From Ruminobacter sp964520475 (lineage in GTDB: Bacteria; Pseudomonadota; Gammaproteobacteria; Enterobacterales; Succinivibrionaceae): a stretch of 35,755 nt of DNA. Made by a program: the position numbers and the translations under genes. Location of the stretch: positions 1-35,755 of the forward strand of contig CAZFNS010000015.1 in assembly GCA_964520475.1 (NCBI GenBank), read 5' to 3'. The notes beneath the pieces were generated by a model that worked only from the letters and a program-made list of their open reading frames with translations, did not search any database and was not told the origin of the DNA. This document shows positions 17,025 to 24,765 of the stretch, piece after piece (positions within the stretch are counted from its first letter, which is position 1; every line of letters starts with the position of its first letter).

Positions 17025-17255
17025 CTTTTGACCTCTCACTGTGCGGTTGAACATGATCGCCGGCGAACGGTTGAATTGCCGCGCGGCGGCGGGTAAACTG
17101 AATCTTATATAAGAACTTTTGTCAAATATAAGAGTTTTCGTTAAAGAGATTGTATCATTTTTTCCCGCCGGAAAACCGCGGCCGGCGCGCTCCCGGGGAA
17201 ACCCGCGGGCGCGGCGGGGCGGCTTCCGGCGGCGCGGGAAACGCGGGGGTGCTTT
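17025..17255. promoter_or_regulatory. Divergent adh/rnr intergenic region with inverted repeat
   Basis: An AT-rich core contains the inverted repeat TCTTATAT (17103-17110) and ATATAAGA (17126-17133) with a 15-base gap; CTTATATAAG (17104-17113) is itself palindromic. On the plus strand TTGTCA (17119-17124) with 17-base spacing to TAAAGA (17142-17147) may drive rnr. On the minus strand the same site reads TTGACA, but no well-spaced -10 follows it. The inverted repeat overlaps these elements and looks like an operator. Confidence 0.4.
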
Positions 17256-19886
17256 ATGGCCGGCGACACGGACGAGTTTTACGACATTGACGATCTTCTC
17301 TCCCTTTACATGGGGGACGAGCCCGGGAAACACGAGCGGGAGCGCGGCTCCGGGAAAAAGGGCAAAAAGGCCGGCGGCGCGGGGAACGCCCCGGCCCCGG
17401 CCCCGGGCGCCGGCTCGGCCCTGGACGGGTACCTGCTCGAGGCCATGGAAAGAACCGTGCTGAAGCGCGACATCCGGGGGGCCGGCGCCGAGGAGGCCGC
17501 CCGCGCCGCGGCCGCCGACCGGGAGTACGGGCACGCGCTCGCCGCGATCGTCCGGGAGCGCGGCGGCGAGGCCGCCGCTCCCGACGCGCGCGAAGCGGCG
17601 CGGCTCGCGGGCGATCTGCTCCTCGCGAAGAAGGCTGTCGCCGTCCCGCTCGGGAAAAACGCCGTTCTCCTGCCCGCGGACGCGGTGACCGAGATCACCG
17701 GCAGGGTCGCGTACGAGTACGAGCGCTTCGAGGAGACGGGAACCGCCTGCTACTCGAAGCGGCTCGAGCCCGACGGCGGAACCGGGGAGAGCCGCGTCCT
17801 TTACCTGAGCGACCTGTCCGCGTTCCACGGCGACCGGATCCGCTGCCTCCTCAACCGTCGGACCGGCGTGGCCTACATGACCGGCACGATCGAGGAGCAC
17901 GACCGGGTGCTCGGGCGCCTGCGGGTAAAGAAGGACCGGCTTTTCCTGGCCCCGGACGATCCCCGCTTCGGCCAGCTGAGCTTCGTCTTCCGGTCGGCGG
18001 AGGACGTCAAAGGGGCGCAGATGGGCAGCGTGCTGATCTGCCGGATCGCCTCCCGGAGCCCGGACGGGGTCTACGGCGTGGTCGCCCTGCACGACCTTCA
18101 GGACGGCTCCGCCCTCGACAGCCGCATCGAGATGGCGATCGTGAGCCGGGGCATTCCCCGCGAGTGGGGCGCGGCCGTCAAAAAGCAGCTCGCCGGCATC
18201 CCGGACGAGGTTCCCGAAAAAGACAAGGATCTGCGCAAGGGCGGGCGCGCCGACCTGCGGGGCCTGCCGCTGGTGACGATCGACGGCGCCGACGCGCGGG
18301 ACTTCGACGACGCCGTGTACTGCCGGCGGGAGGGCTCGGGGTTCCGCCTGTTCGTGGCGATCGCGGACGTGTCGTTCTACGTGCGGAACGGCTCCCCCCT
18401 GGACGCCGAGGCGAAGCAGCGCGGCACCTCGGTGTATTTCCCGAACTACGTCGTGCCGATGCTGCCCGAAAAGCTGTCGAACGGCCTGTGCTCGCTCAAC
18501 CCGCACGCCGACCGCCTCTGCATGGTGTGCGAGGTCGAGGTGAAAAAGGGCGGGGCGCTCGGGGACTACCGGTTCTACCCGGCCGTGATGAACTCGCACG
18601 CGCGGCTCACCTACGACGAGGTCGCGGACGTCCTGGCCGGCGCCGAGGTAACCGATCCGGAGATTCTGCCGCTTAAGGAGGACCTGCTCAATCTTTACGA
18701 GCTCTACAAGGCTCTCAAGCTCGCCCGCGAGACCCGGGGCGGCATCACCTTCGAGGACGGCGGCGAGGTCAGTTTCGTGTTCGACGAGAACCGGCGCATC
18801 ACGGATGTCATTCCCGTCGTCCGCAACGACGCGCACATGCTGATCGAGGAGTGCATGATCGCGGCCAACGTCTGCGCCGCGACGTTCGTGGAGCGGTGCC
18901 GGGGCTTCACCCTGTACCGCGTCCACCCCAAGCCCTCCGCCCAGAAAGTAGACGCCTTCAGGAAGTTCATCGCCCCCTACGGCCTCGGGCTCGGCGGGGG
19001 CGCCGCCCCGGCGAGCGCCGACTACGCGAAGTTCGCGGAAAGCATCGCGGACAGCCCGTACCGGGAGGCCCTGCAGATCATGATGCTCCGCTCCCTCGAG
19101 CTCGCCTCGTACACGCCGCGGAACGAGGGGCATTTCGGGCTGGCGCTCGCCCGCTACGCCCATTTCACCTCGCCGATCAGGCGCTACCCGGATCTCCAGC
19201 TCCACCGCGAGATCAAGTTCCTCCTCGGGGCGGAGCGCCTGTGCGCGCCGCGCTTCGCCGAGGAGATCGGCGCGAAGGAGTACGCGCTCCCCGAACTCGA
19301 GGCGCTCGGCGAGAGCTGCAGCGCCGCCGAGCGCCGGGCCGACGCGGCGAGCGGGGAGGTGGAGCGGTCCATGAAGACGGCTTTCATGGAAAAATTCATC
19401 GGGAAGAACCTGCCCGGGGTCGTCACCAACGTGACCCGCTTCGGTCTGTTCGTGAAGATCGAGCGGTTCGGCGCCGACGGCCTGATCCACATTTCGGAGA
19501 TCGCGAGCAACCAGTACTTCGAGTTCGACGAGCGGAGGATGCGCCTCACCGCCCCGGACTCGGGATTTTCCGTGGGGCTCGGCGACCGGCTCACCGTGAC
19601 GGTGAAGGACGTGAACGTGGAGGAGGGCAAGATCGATCTGGTCCCGGCCCCGGGAACGTTCGGCGCGAAGAAGGACAAGCTGGCCGGGGAGGCGCGCGAG
19701 TTCGTCGGCGCTTACCGCGGCGGGGCGGGGATCCCGAACGAGGCCGTGAGCGCGGCGGTGCGCCGCTCCCTGGCCCTGTGGAACGGCCCGGACGCCCCCG
19801 GCGGGGACGTTCCCGCCTCTTTCGTCGAGGTCAGAAAGGTCCCGAAGGCCCCGCACGCCGCGATAAAGCGCAAGAAGAAACAGTAG
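17256..19886 (+). CDS. rnr: Ribonuclease R
   Basis: A processive 3'-to-5' exoribonuclease of the RNB family that degrades structured RNA and supports RNA quality control. The 876-residue protein carries the catalytic RNB block DGADARDFDDAV with Asp343, Asp349, Asp351 and Asp352, then LPEKLSNGLCSLNP and HFTSPIRRYPDLQLHR, and a C-terminal S1 domain (about 711-795, GVVTNVTRFGLFVKI...GLIHIS). The lysine-rich extreme tail is present but short. The first ~60 residues are acidic then low complexity (Lys, Gly, Ala, Pro), with no HTH evident as found in E. coli RNase R. In E. coli rnr is directly followed by rlmB; here an aminotransferase intervenes. RNase II is excluded by length and context. Confidence 0.95.
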   Translation: MAGDTDEFYDIDDLLSLYMGDEPGKHERERGSGKKGKKAGGAGNAPAPAPGAGSALDGYLLEAMERTVLKRDIRGAGAEEAARAAAADREYGHALAAIVRERGGEAAAPDAREAARLAGDLLLAKKAVAVPLGKNAVLLPADAVTEITGRVAYEYERFEETGTACYSKRLEPDGGTGESRVLYLSDLSAFHGDRIRCLLNRRTGVAYMTGTIEEHDRVLGRLRVKKDRLFLAPDDPRFGQLSFVFRSAEDVKGAQMGSVLICRIASRSPDGVYGVVALHDLQDGSALDSRIEMAIVSRGIPREWGAAVKKQLAGIPDEVPEKDKDLRKGGRADLRGLPLVTIDGADARDFDDAVYCRREGSGFRLFVAIADVSFYVRNGSPLDAEAKQRGTSVYFPNYVVPMLPEKLSNGLCSLNPHADRLCMVCEVEVKKGGALGDYRFYPAVMNSHARLTYDEVADVLAGAEVTDPEILPLKEDLLNLYELYKALKLARETRGGITFEDGGEVSFVFDENRRITDVIPVVRNDAHMLIEECMIAANVCAATFVERCRGFTLYRVHPKPSAQKVDAFRKFIAPYGLGLGGGAAPASADYAKFAESIADSPYREALQIMMLRSLELASYTPRNEGHFGLALARYAHFTSPIRRYPDLQLHREIKFLLGAERLCAPRFAEEIGAKEYALPELEALGESCSAAERRADAASGEVERSMKTAFMEKFIGKNLPGVVTNVTRFGLFVKIERFGADGLIHISEIASNQYFEFDERRMRLTAPDSGFSVGLGDRLTVTVKDVNVEEGKIDLVPAPGTFGAKKDKLAGEAREFVGAYRGGAGIPNEAVSAAVRRSLALWNGPDAPGGDVPASFVEVRKVPKAPHAAIKRKKKQ

Positions 19887-19974
19887 CCCGCATCCCCGCC
19901 CGCCCCCGGGGCTTTCCGGCCCGCGCCGCCCGGAGGGCGGGATCGTGACATATCTCCCATATCCCTTCCGCGTG

Positions 19975-19983
19975 TGCTATAAT
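19975..19983 (+). promoter_or_regulatory. Extended -10 promoter of the aminotransferase gene
   Basis: TGC-TATAAT (19975-19983) is a perfect extended -10 box; no -35 at good spacing is present. The start would be near 19990. It lies 90 bases after the rnr stop, within a segment without an obvious rnr terminator. Confidence 0.65.
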
Positions 19984-19989
19984 GCGCGT

Positions 19990-20130
19990 TGCGCCCGGAA
20001 CCGTCCCCGGCAGGCCCGGCGCCTGCCCGCCCGTTTGTCAGGCCGTAACGCGGCGCGTTCAGCATCGGGACGGTTCCGCCGAAAGAATTCGGGCGCCGGC
20101 GCGGACATTTCCTAACTTGAGGGTTCAAGC
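19990..20130 (+). promoter_or_regulatory. Structured 5' leader of the aminotransferase mRNA (candidate cis-regulatory RNA)
   Basis: A perfect 12-bp stem (CGGAACCGTCCC, 19996-20007, with its complement 20067-20078) encloses two hairpins: GGCAGGC/GCCTGCC (20009-20027) and AACGC/GCGTT (20047-20059). It is followed directly by CCGAA-AGAA-TTCGG (20079-20092) and by CTTGA-GGGT-TCAAG (20116-20129), which contains the ribosome site GAGGG (20119-20123) one base before the ATG. The layout resembles an aptamer-like domain plus a start-sequestering hairpin. I know no named riboswitch of this shape; function is inferred. Confidence 0.45.
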
Positions 20131-21327
20131 ATGTTTTTCGACAAAATCGCCGCGGCTCCCGCGGATCCCATTCTCGGCCTCACCGAAGAATTCAGAAAAG
20201 ATCCGCGTCCCGGCAAAATCAATCTCGGCGTGGGCATTTACAAAACGAACGAAGGGGTGACTCCGGTCCTGGCGTGCGTCAAGAAGGCCGAGGAAATCAT
20301 CCTGAGGGACGAGAGCACCAAGAGCTATCTGCCCATTCCCGGCTCGCCGGAATACGGCCGGCTGGTGCGCGGGCTTATTTTCGGGGAAGAAAGCGAAATC
20401 GCCTCCTCCGGCCGGGCCGTCACGGCCCAGTCCGCGGGCGGCACCGGCGCGCTGCGCCTCGGCGCCGATTTCCTCAGGCAGCAGAGCGTCGCGCCCCGGG
20501 TCTGGATCTCCGACCCGAGCTGGGCTAACCATTTCCAGATCTTCGCCCTGGCCGGGCTCGAAACGCCCAAGTACCGCTACTATGACAAGGAAGCCCGCGA
20601 GCTCGACTTCGAGGGCATGAAGGCCGACCTCCGCAAAGCCGCCCCCGGCGACGCGGTGCTCCTCCACGCCTGCTGCCACAACCCCTCGGGCATGGACCCG
20701 CTTCCCGAGCAGTGGGACGAGCTCGCCCGGCTCACCGCCGAGCTCGGGCTCCTGCCGTTCTTCGATTTCGCCTACCAGGGCTTCGGCCGGGGGCTCGAAG
20801 AGGACGCCGCGGCGATCCGCGCGTTCGAGAAATACCACCCGGAATTCCTGGTGGCGAGCTCCTTCTCGAAGAACTTCGGGCTCTACAACGAGCGCATCGG
20901 CGCCCTCACCGTGGTTTCCGCCGACGCCGAAACCGCGGAGCGCGTGTTCTCGCGGGTCAAGATCGCCGTGCGCGCGAACATTTCCAACCCGCCGGCCCAC
21001 GGCGCCAAGATCGTGACGACCGTCCTGTCGGATCCGGAGCTGCGCGCCGACTGGGAGCGGGAGGTCGCCGGGATGCGCGGCCGCATCAGGGAGATGCGCG
21101 GCCTGTTCGTCGAAAAGCTCAGGGAACTGGGCTGCCCGGTCGACTTCGGCTTCATCGGCAGGCAGTACGGCATGTTCTCGTTCTCGGGCCTGACCCCGGA
21201 TCAGGTCGCCGCCCTCAAGCGCGACTACGCCATCTACATGGTGGCCAACGGCCGCATCAGCGTGGCCGGCATCACCGCGGGCAACATCGACGCCCTGTGC
21301 CGGGCCGTGAGCGCGGTCGTGAAGTGA
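20131..21327 (+). CDS. aspC: Aspartate/aromatic aminotransferase, class I
   Basis: A PLP enzyme that interconverts aspartate and oxaloacetate with 2-oxoglutarate/glutamate; tyrosine aminotransferase activity is possible. The 398-residue protein follows E. coli AspC throughout: MFFDKIAAAPADPILGL start, GVGIYK, HNPSG (183-187), Asp212 and Tyr215 (FFDFAYQGFG), and the PLP lysine Lys247 in SSFSKNFGLYNER. An Arg near the C-terminus (NGRISVAG) is the usual alpha-carboxylate ligand. Length equals the family norm. It lies between rnr and rlmB, which are adjacent in E. coli, so the gene was inserted there. Its ribosome site lies in a hairpin. Confidence 0.93.
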   Translation: MFFDKIAAAPADPILGLTEEFRKDPRPGKINLGVGIYKTNEGVTPVLACVKKAEEIILRDESTKSYLPIPGSPEYGRLVRGLIFGEESEIASSGRAVTAQSAGGTGALRLGADFLRQQSVAPRVWISDPSWANHFQIFALAGLETPKYRYYDKEARELDFEGMKADLRKAAPGDAVLLHACCHNPSGMDPLPEQWDELARLTAELGLLPFFDFAYQGFGRGLEEDAAAIRAFEKYHPEFLVASSFSKNFGLYNERIGALTVVSADAETAERVFSRVKIAVRANISNPPAHGAKIVTTVLSDPELRADWEREVAGMRGRIREMRGLFVEKLRELGCPVDFGFIGRQYGMFSFSGLTPDQVAALKRDYAIYMVANGRISVAGITAGNIDALCRAVSAVVK

Positions 21328-21374
21328 CGGGCTTTTTTCCGGGCCCGGGGCGGGCATGACCGTCCCCGGGCGCG

Positions 21375-21415
21375 CGCCGGCCGCTCGACCGAACGAACGG
21401 CCGGCGTCTTTGTTT
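21375..21415 (+). terminator. Weak terminator after the aminotransferase gene
   Basis: A 9-bp stem CGCCGGCCG/CGGCCGGCG (21375-21383 with 21398-21406) is followed by TCTTTGTTT. The interrupted T-run suggests partial termination and some read-through into rlmB. Confidence 0.5.
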
Positions 21416-21430
21416 CTCGGGGAGGATTTT

Positions 21431-22180
21431 ATGAGCGGCGGAGACGAATACGTATACGGGATCCACGCGGTGGCGGCTCTGCTCGAAAGCGAGCCCGAAA
21501 GAATTCTGGAGGTTTACCTCGCCAAGGGGCGGGACGACGCCAGGCTGCGCGCCCTCGAAGAGGCGGCGCGCGCGGCGGGGATAGCCGTGACCCGGGTGAA
21601 CCGCGCCACGCTCGACGCGAAAACGGCGGGAGGGATCCACCAGGGCGCCGCGGCGCGGGCGCGCGCCGCGAAGCTCCTCGGTGACGCGGAGCTCGCGGAG
21701 TTCCTCGGCGGGGCGAAGGAGCCTCTCCTGCTGATTCTCGACGGCGTGACCGACGTGCGCAACCTCGGGGCCTGCCTGCGCTGCTGCGACGGGGCCGGGG
21801 CCGACGCGCTCGTCGTCCCGCGCGACCGGAGCGCCGGGCTGACCTCAGCCGCCGTGAAAGCCGCCTGCGGGGCGGCGGAAAGCGTGCCGGTGTTCCGCGT
21901 CGCGAACCTCGCGCGCACGCTTAAAGAGCTGCGGGAGCGCTTCGTCCGGGTCGTCGGCGCGGCCGGCGAGGCGGAAAAGGTCGTTTACCGCGCCGATCTC
22001 ACGGGGCCCCTCGCCCTGGTGATGGGCGCGGAGGACGCCGGCCTGCGCCGGCTCACCCGCGAAAACTGCGACGAGCTGGTGAAACTGCCCATGCTCGGCA
22101 GGGTAACGAGCCTCAACGTGTCCGTCGCCGCCGGGATCTGCCTCTACGAGGCGCGGCGGCAGCGCTCGTACCCGGGCTGA
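21431..22180 (+). CDS. rlmB: 23S rRNA (guanosine-2'-O-)-methyltransferase RlmB
   Basis: A SpoU-family methylase that modifies G2251 in the 23S rRNA peptidyl-transferase region. The 249-residue product (E. coli 243) has an N-terminal L30-like substrate-binding domain and the trefoil-knot SPOUT motifs: ILDGVTDVRNLGACLR with Asn111 and Arg117, VMGAEDAGL with Glu201, and LPMLGRVTSLNVSVAAGI with Ser227 and Asn229. The start at 21431 was chosen because GGGGAGGA lies six bases upstream; longer in-frame starts run into the preceding hairpin. It belongs with rnr in the ancestral order. Confidence 0.94.
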   Translation: MSGGDEYVYGIHAVAALLESEPERILEVYLAKGRDDARLRALEEAARAAGIAVTRVNRATLDAKTAGGIHQGAAARARAAKLLGDAELAEFLGGAKEPLLLILDGVTDVRNLGACLRCCDGAGADALVVPRDRSAGLTSAAVKAACGAAESVPVFRVANLARTLKELRERFVRVVGAAGEAEKVVYRADLTGPLALVMGAEDAGLRRLTRENCDELVKLPMLGRVTSLNVSVAAGICLYEARRQRSYPG

Positions 22181-22189
22181 CGCGGGCGC

Positions 22190-22217
22190 AAAAAAAACGG
22201 CGGGAGATTCCCGCCGT
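22190..22217 (-). terminator. Terminator of the dicarboxylate carrier gene
   Basis: A 9-bp stem ACGGCGGGA/TCCCGCCGT (22197-22217) with a three-base loop, followed on the minus strand by eight T (22190-22197). Confidence 0.85.
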
Positions 22218-22222
22218 CTTGG

Positions 22223-22253
22223 CGGCGGACCGCGGGGTCCGCCGTTTTCGTTT
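22223..22253 (+). terminator. Terminator of rlmB
   Basis: Stem CGGCGGACC/GGTCCGCCG (22223-22231 with 22236-22244), followed by TTTTCGTTT. It lies back to back with the opposite-strand terminator at 22190-22217, so the two convergent genes each have their own. Confidence 0.8.
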
Positions 22254-22256
22254 CCG

Positions 22257-23744
22257 TCAGCCCTGGAACTTGGTCAGGAGCCAGAGGGCGCCGAAGCACA
22301 CGGCGAGGGTCATGACGCTGATCACGCCGCCGACCTCGATGAAGTCCTTGTTCCTCACGCGTCCGGTGGAGTAGGCGAGGGCGTTGGGCGGAGTGCTGAT
22401 GGGCAGGGACATCGCGCAGGACAGGGCCAGGGCGACGAACATGATCGACTGCGACAGGTTGACGTGCCCGCTCACCCCTTCCTCGGTGAGGATGGCCATG
22501 GCCACCGGAATGACCAGGTTGGCCGTGGCGGTGTTGGAGATGAAGTTCGACAGCAGCCAGCCGAACAGGCCGATCGCGCCGGCGATGGCGATTCCCGAGA
22601 ACATGGAGTAGTTAACCAGGTTGGCGAGCTGGCTGGCGAGGCCGGTCTGCTCGAGCGCCGTGCCGATGGCTATGCCTCCGGCGATGAGCCAGATGACGTC
22701 CCAGTTGAGGGATCTGATGTCGGAGGCCCTGAGGATGCCGGTGCAGGTGAAGGCGATGAGCGGCAGGAGAGCCACGATGTAGCTGTTGATGCCGTGCAGC
22801 TTTTCCGTCATCCACAGGAGGATGGTCGCCCCGAAGATGACGTAAACGAATATGGAACGCCAGTCCTTGCCGAAGTGCGGGGTCATCTTCAGCCTGATTT
22901 CCTTGGTCGTGAACGGGTAGAACAGCCTGAGCACGATCCAGATCAGGAACAGGCAGACCACCGCGACGGGCAGGGCCATGGCCATCCAGCTCATGAAGCT
23001 GATCGAGTTGGCGCCGTGCAGGAAGCTCAGGGCGATCGCGTTGGGCGGGGTTCCGACGGGAGTCGCGATGCCGCCGATGTTGGCCGCGAAGGGAACCGCG
23101 AGCACCATCGCCTTGACGCCCTTGTCCGAGTCGGGAATCGACGCGAACACCGGGGCGACCATGGCGAGCATCATCACCGTGGTGGCCGTGTTGCTCACGA
23201 ACATGGCGAACATGCCCGTGATCAGCATGATGCCGAGCATGACCAGCGGGGGCTTCGTGCCGAAGGGCTTGAGCATGACCGCGGCGAGATTCTCGTCGAG
23301 GCGGTACTTCGTGGCGGCGGCCGCCAGGCCGAAGCCGCCGAGGAAGAGGATGATGACCGGCGAGCTGAAGCTGTTGAGGATGGTCTCGTAGTTGAGCATG
23401 TGATCCGGGTCGGCCGCCTTGAGGTATTCCCTTATGGGGGTCACGGCGCCGTCGGACGCGAAAATGCACAGGGCACCGATGATCGCGACGGACGTGGCGT
23501 AAACCGGCATCGGCTCGAGGATCCACAGCAGGGCCGCGGCGACGAAAATCGCCATGGTGATGTTCTGGTTCGGGGAGAAGGGGAACTCGCCGGGGATAAT
23601 CGAGGGCAGCATGTAGGTGAACGCCGTGATCGCGGCGATTACGATAAGTTTCGCGACGTGGAAACGATGGGGCTTTTTGGCCGGCTGAGCCGGCTCGCCC
23701 GCGCCCGGGGCGTTGTTCTGATTTTGCGTAATGGTGTCGTTCAT
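22257..23744 (-). CDS. DASS/SLC13-family sodium:dicarboxylate transporter
   Basis: A 495-residue polytopic inner-membrane carrier of the VcINDY/SdcS type that moves succinate, fumarate or malate with sodium. Both signature SNT motifs are present (SNTATTV, 184-190; SNTATANL, 403-410), each paired with a TPPNA block (GTPPNA 231-236, STPPNA 450-455), as expected for the inverted-repeat fold with two sodium/carboxylate half-sites. About eleven or more hydrophobic segments are seen. The N-terminus has ~25 polar residues rich in Asn, Gln and Pro. Sulfate or citrate as substrate cannot be excluded; C4-dicarboxylates fit the fumarate reductase in this genome. Confidence 0.92.
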   Translation of the reverse strand: MNDTITQNQNNAPGAGEPAQPAKKPHRFHVAKLIVIAAITAFTYMLPSIIPGEFPFSPNQNITMAIFVAAALLWILEPMPVYATSVAIIGALCIFASDGAVTPIREYLKAADPDHMLNYETILNSFSSPVIILFLGGFGLAAAATKYRLDENLAAVMLKPFGTKPPLVMLGIMLITGMFAMFVSNTATTVMMLAMVAPVFASIPDSDKGVKAMVLAVPFAANIGGIATPVGTPPNAIALSFLHGANSISFMSWMAMALPVAVVCLFLIWIVLRLFYPFTTKEIRLKMTPHFGKDWRSIFVYVIFGATILLWMTEKLHGINSYIVALLPLIAFTCTGILRASDIRSLNWDVIWLIAGGIAIGTALEQTGLASQLANLVNYSMFSGIAIAGAIGLFGWLLSNFISNTATANLVIPVAMAILTEEGVSGHVNLSQSIMFVALALSCAMSLPISTPPNALAYSTGRVRNKDFIEVGGVISVMTLAVCFGALWLLTKFQG

Positions 23745-23799
23745 GGGGCCGAATCCTCGCCTTGAGAAGGACTGTGTGAAATAATAAACGTTAAAAAGT

Positions 23800-23866
23800 T
23801 CGCCGGGGCGCGGGGCGCCCGGCGACCGTCAACGGGATATTTTATCCAAAAGCGTCATTTATTCAA
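23800..23866 (-). promoter_or_regulatory. Promoter and terminator-like leader of the dicarboxylate carrier gene
   Basis: On the minus strand TTGAAT (23861-23866), a 16-base spacer and TAAAAT (23839-23844) form a good promoter. Between it and the gene, a stem TCGCCGGG/CCCGGCGA (23800-23807 with 23818-23825) is followed by ACTTTTT, which looks like an intrinsic terminator inside the leader. A possible attenuator; inferred. Confidence 0.5.
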
Positions 23867-23949
23867 TACAAGGAAGAGCGATAATGAGAGCGGGGTATAA
23901 ATTTCGTGACGCGCGTCGGCGGCGACTCCCCCGTTTCGGAAAAATCAGC

Positions 23950-23978
23950 TTGAAATTCACATCCGAAGAATATATAAT
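23950..23978 (+). promoter_or_regulatory. Promoter of the rpsF-rpsR-rplI operon
   Basis: TTGAAA (23950-23955), an exact 17-base spacer and a perfect TATAAT (23973-23978), as expected for a ribosomal protein operon. The leader (about 88 bases) begins with a small stem GACCG/CGGTC (23983-23997) and a run of eight T (24002-24009). An S6:S18 autoregulatory site is known in such leaders, but I cannot confirm one here. Confidence 0.85.
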
Positions 23979-24072
23979 CCGTGACCGTTTACCGGTCTGA
24001 CTTTTTTTTCGTTCCTTGCCTTCGCGGGCGCGACCGGGTCCGTGAGGCTTATTATCCGTAAGGGGCATTTAA

Positions 24073-24468
24073 ATGCGTCATTATGAAATTGTGTTCATGG
24101 TCCATCCGGACCAGTCCGAACAGGTTGCCAGCATGACCGACCGCTGCGCCGCCATTATCGAGAATTCCGGAGGCAAGATCCACCGTCGCGAAGACTGGGG
24201 ACGCCGTCCGCTCGCCTATCACATCAACAAGCTGTCCAAGGCCCACTACGTTCTGCTGAACGTCGAGGCCGATCAGGCCGCCGTCGACGAAATCGAAAAC
24301 CGCTTCCGTTACAACGACGCCGTCATCCGTTACCTCATCACCCGCGTGAAGAAGGCCGTGACCGAGCCGTCTCCGATCGCGAAGTCGATGGAAGCTCACC
24401 GCAGCGCGCGCGAGAACCGCGAGGAGCGCGCCGAGAACAAGGCCGCCGCGCCCGCGGACGCCGAATAA
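24073..24468 (+). CDS. rpsF: 30S ribosomal protein S6
   Basis: A primary component of the 30S platform that binds S18. The 131-residue product starts MRHYEIVFMVHPDQSEQV and has the typical GGKIHRREDWGRRPLAYHINK block and YNDAVIRYL. The acidic, Glu/Ala-rich C-terminal tail (about 110-131) resembles the glutamate-tailed S6 of E. coli. AAGGGG precedes the ATG. It heads the operon. Confidence 0.97.
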   Translation: MRHYEIVFMVHPDQSEQVASMTDRCAAIIENSGGKIHRREDWGRRPLAYHINKLSKAHYVLLNVEADQAAVDEIENRFRYNDAVIRYLITRVKKAVTEPSPIAKSMEAHRSARENREERAENKAAAPADAE

Positions 24469-24483
24469 AGGGAGGATATCAAC

Positions 24484-24726
24484 ATGGCTTATTTCCGTCG
24501 CCGCAAATTCTGCCGCTTCACCGCCGAGAAGGTGGAGGAGATCGATTACAAGGACACCGCGACCTTAAAGAACTACATCACCGAGTCCTGCAAGATCGTG
24601 CCGAGCCGCATCACCGGCACCAGCGCGAAGTACCAGCGTCAGCTCGCCGTAGCGATTAAGCGCGCCCGTTTCCTGGCTCTGCTGCCCTACACCGATTTAC
24701 ACAGCGCCGCCAGCAAGATCAAGTAA
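24484..24726 (+). CDS. rpsR: 30S ribosomal protein S18
   Basis: An 80-residue protein with the usual YFRRRKFCRFTAE start, ATLKNYITESCKIVPSRITGTSAKYQRQLA core and RARFLALLPY end. It sits 15 bases after rpsF with GGGAGG upstream. In E. coli priB lies between rpsF and rpsR; no room for it exists here. Confidence 0.97.
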   Translation: MAYFRRRKFCRFTAEKVEEIDYKDTATLKNYITESCKIVPSRITGTSAKYQRQLAVAIKRARFLALLPYTDLHSAASKIK

Positions 24727-24765
24727 GGCCCGGCCCACGATTTTTGATATTTGAGAGGATAGGTA

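Noticed and set aside
17025..19856. Minus-strand extension of the alcohol dehydrogenase frame over rnr
   Set aside because: It reads the antisense of rnr. The ATG at 17024 has a proper ribosome site and the standard family N-terminus.
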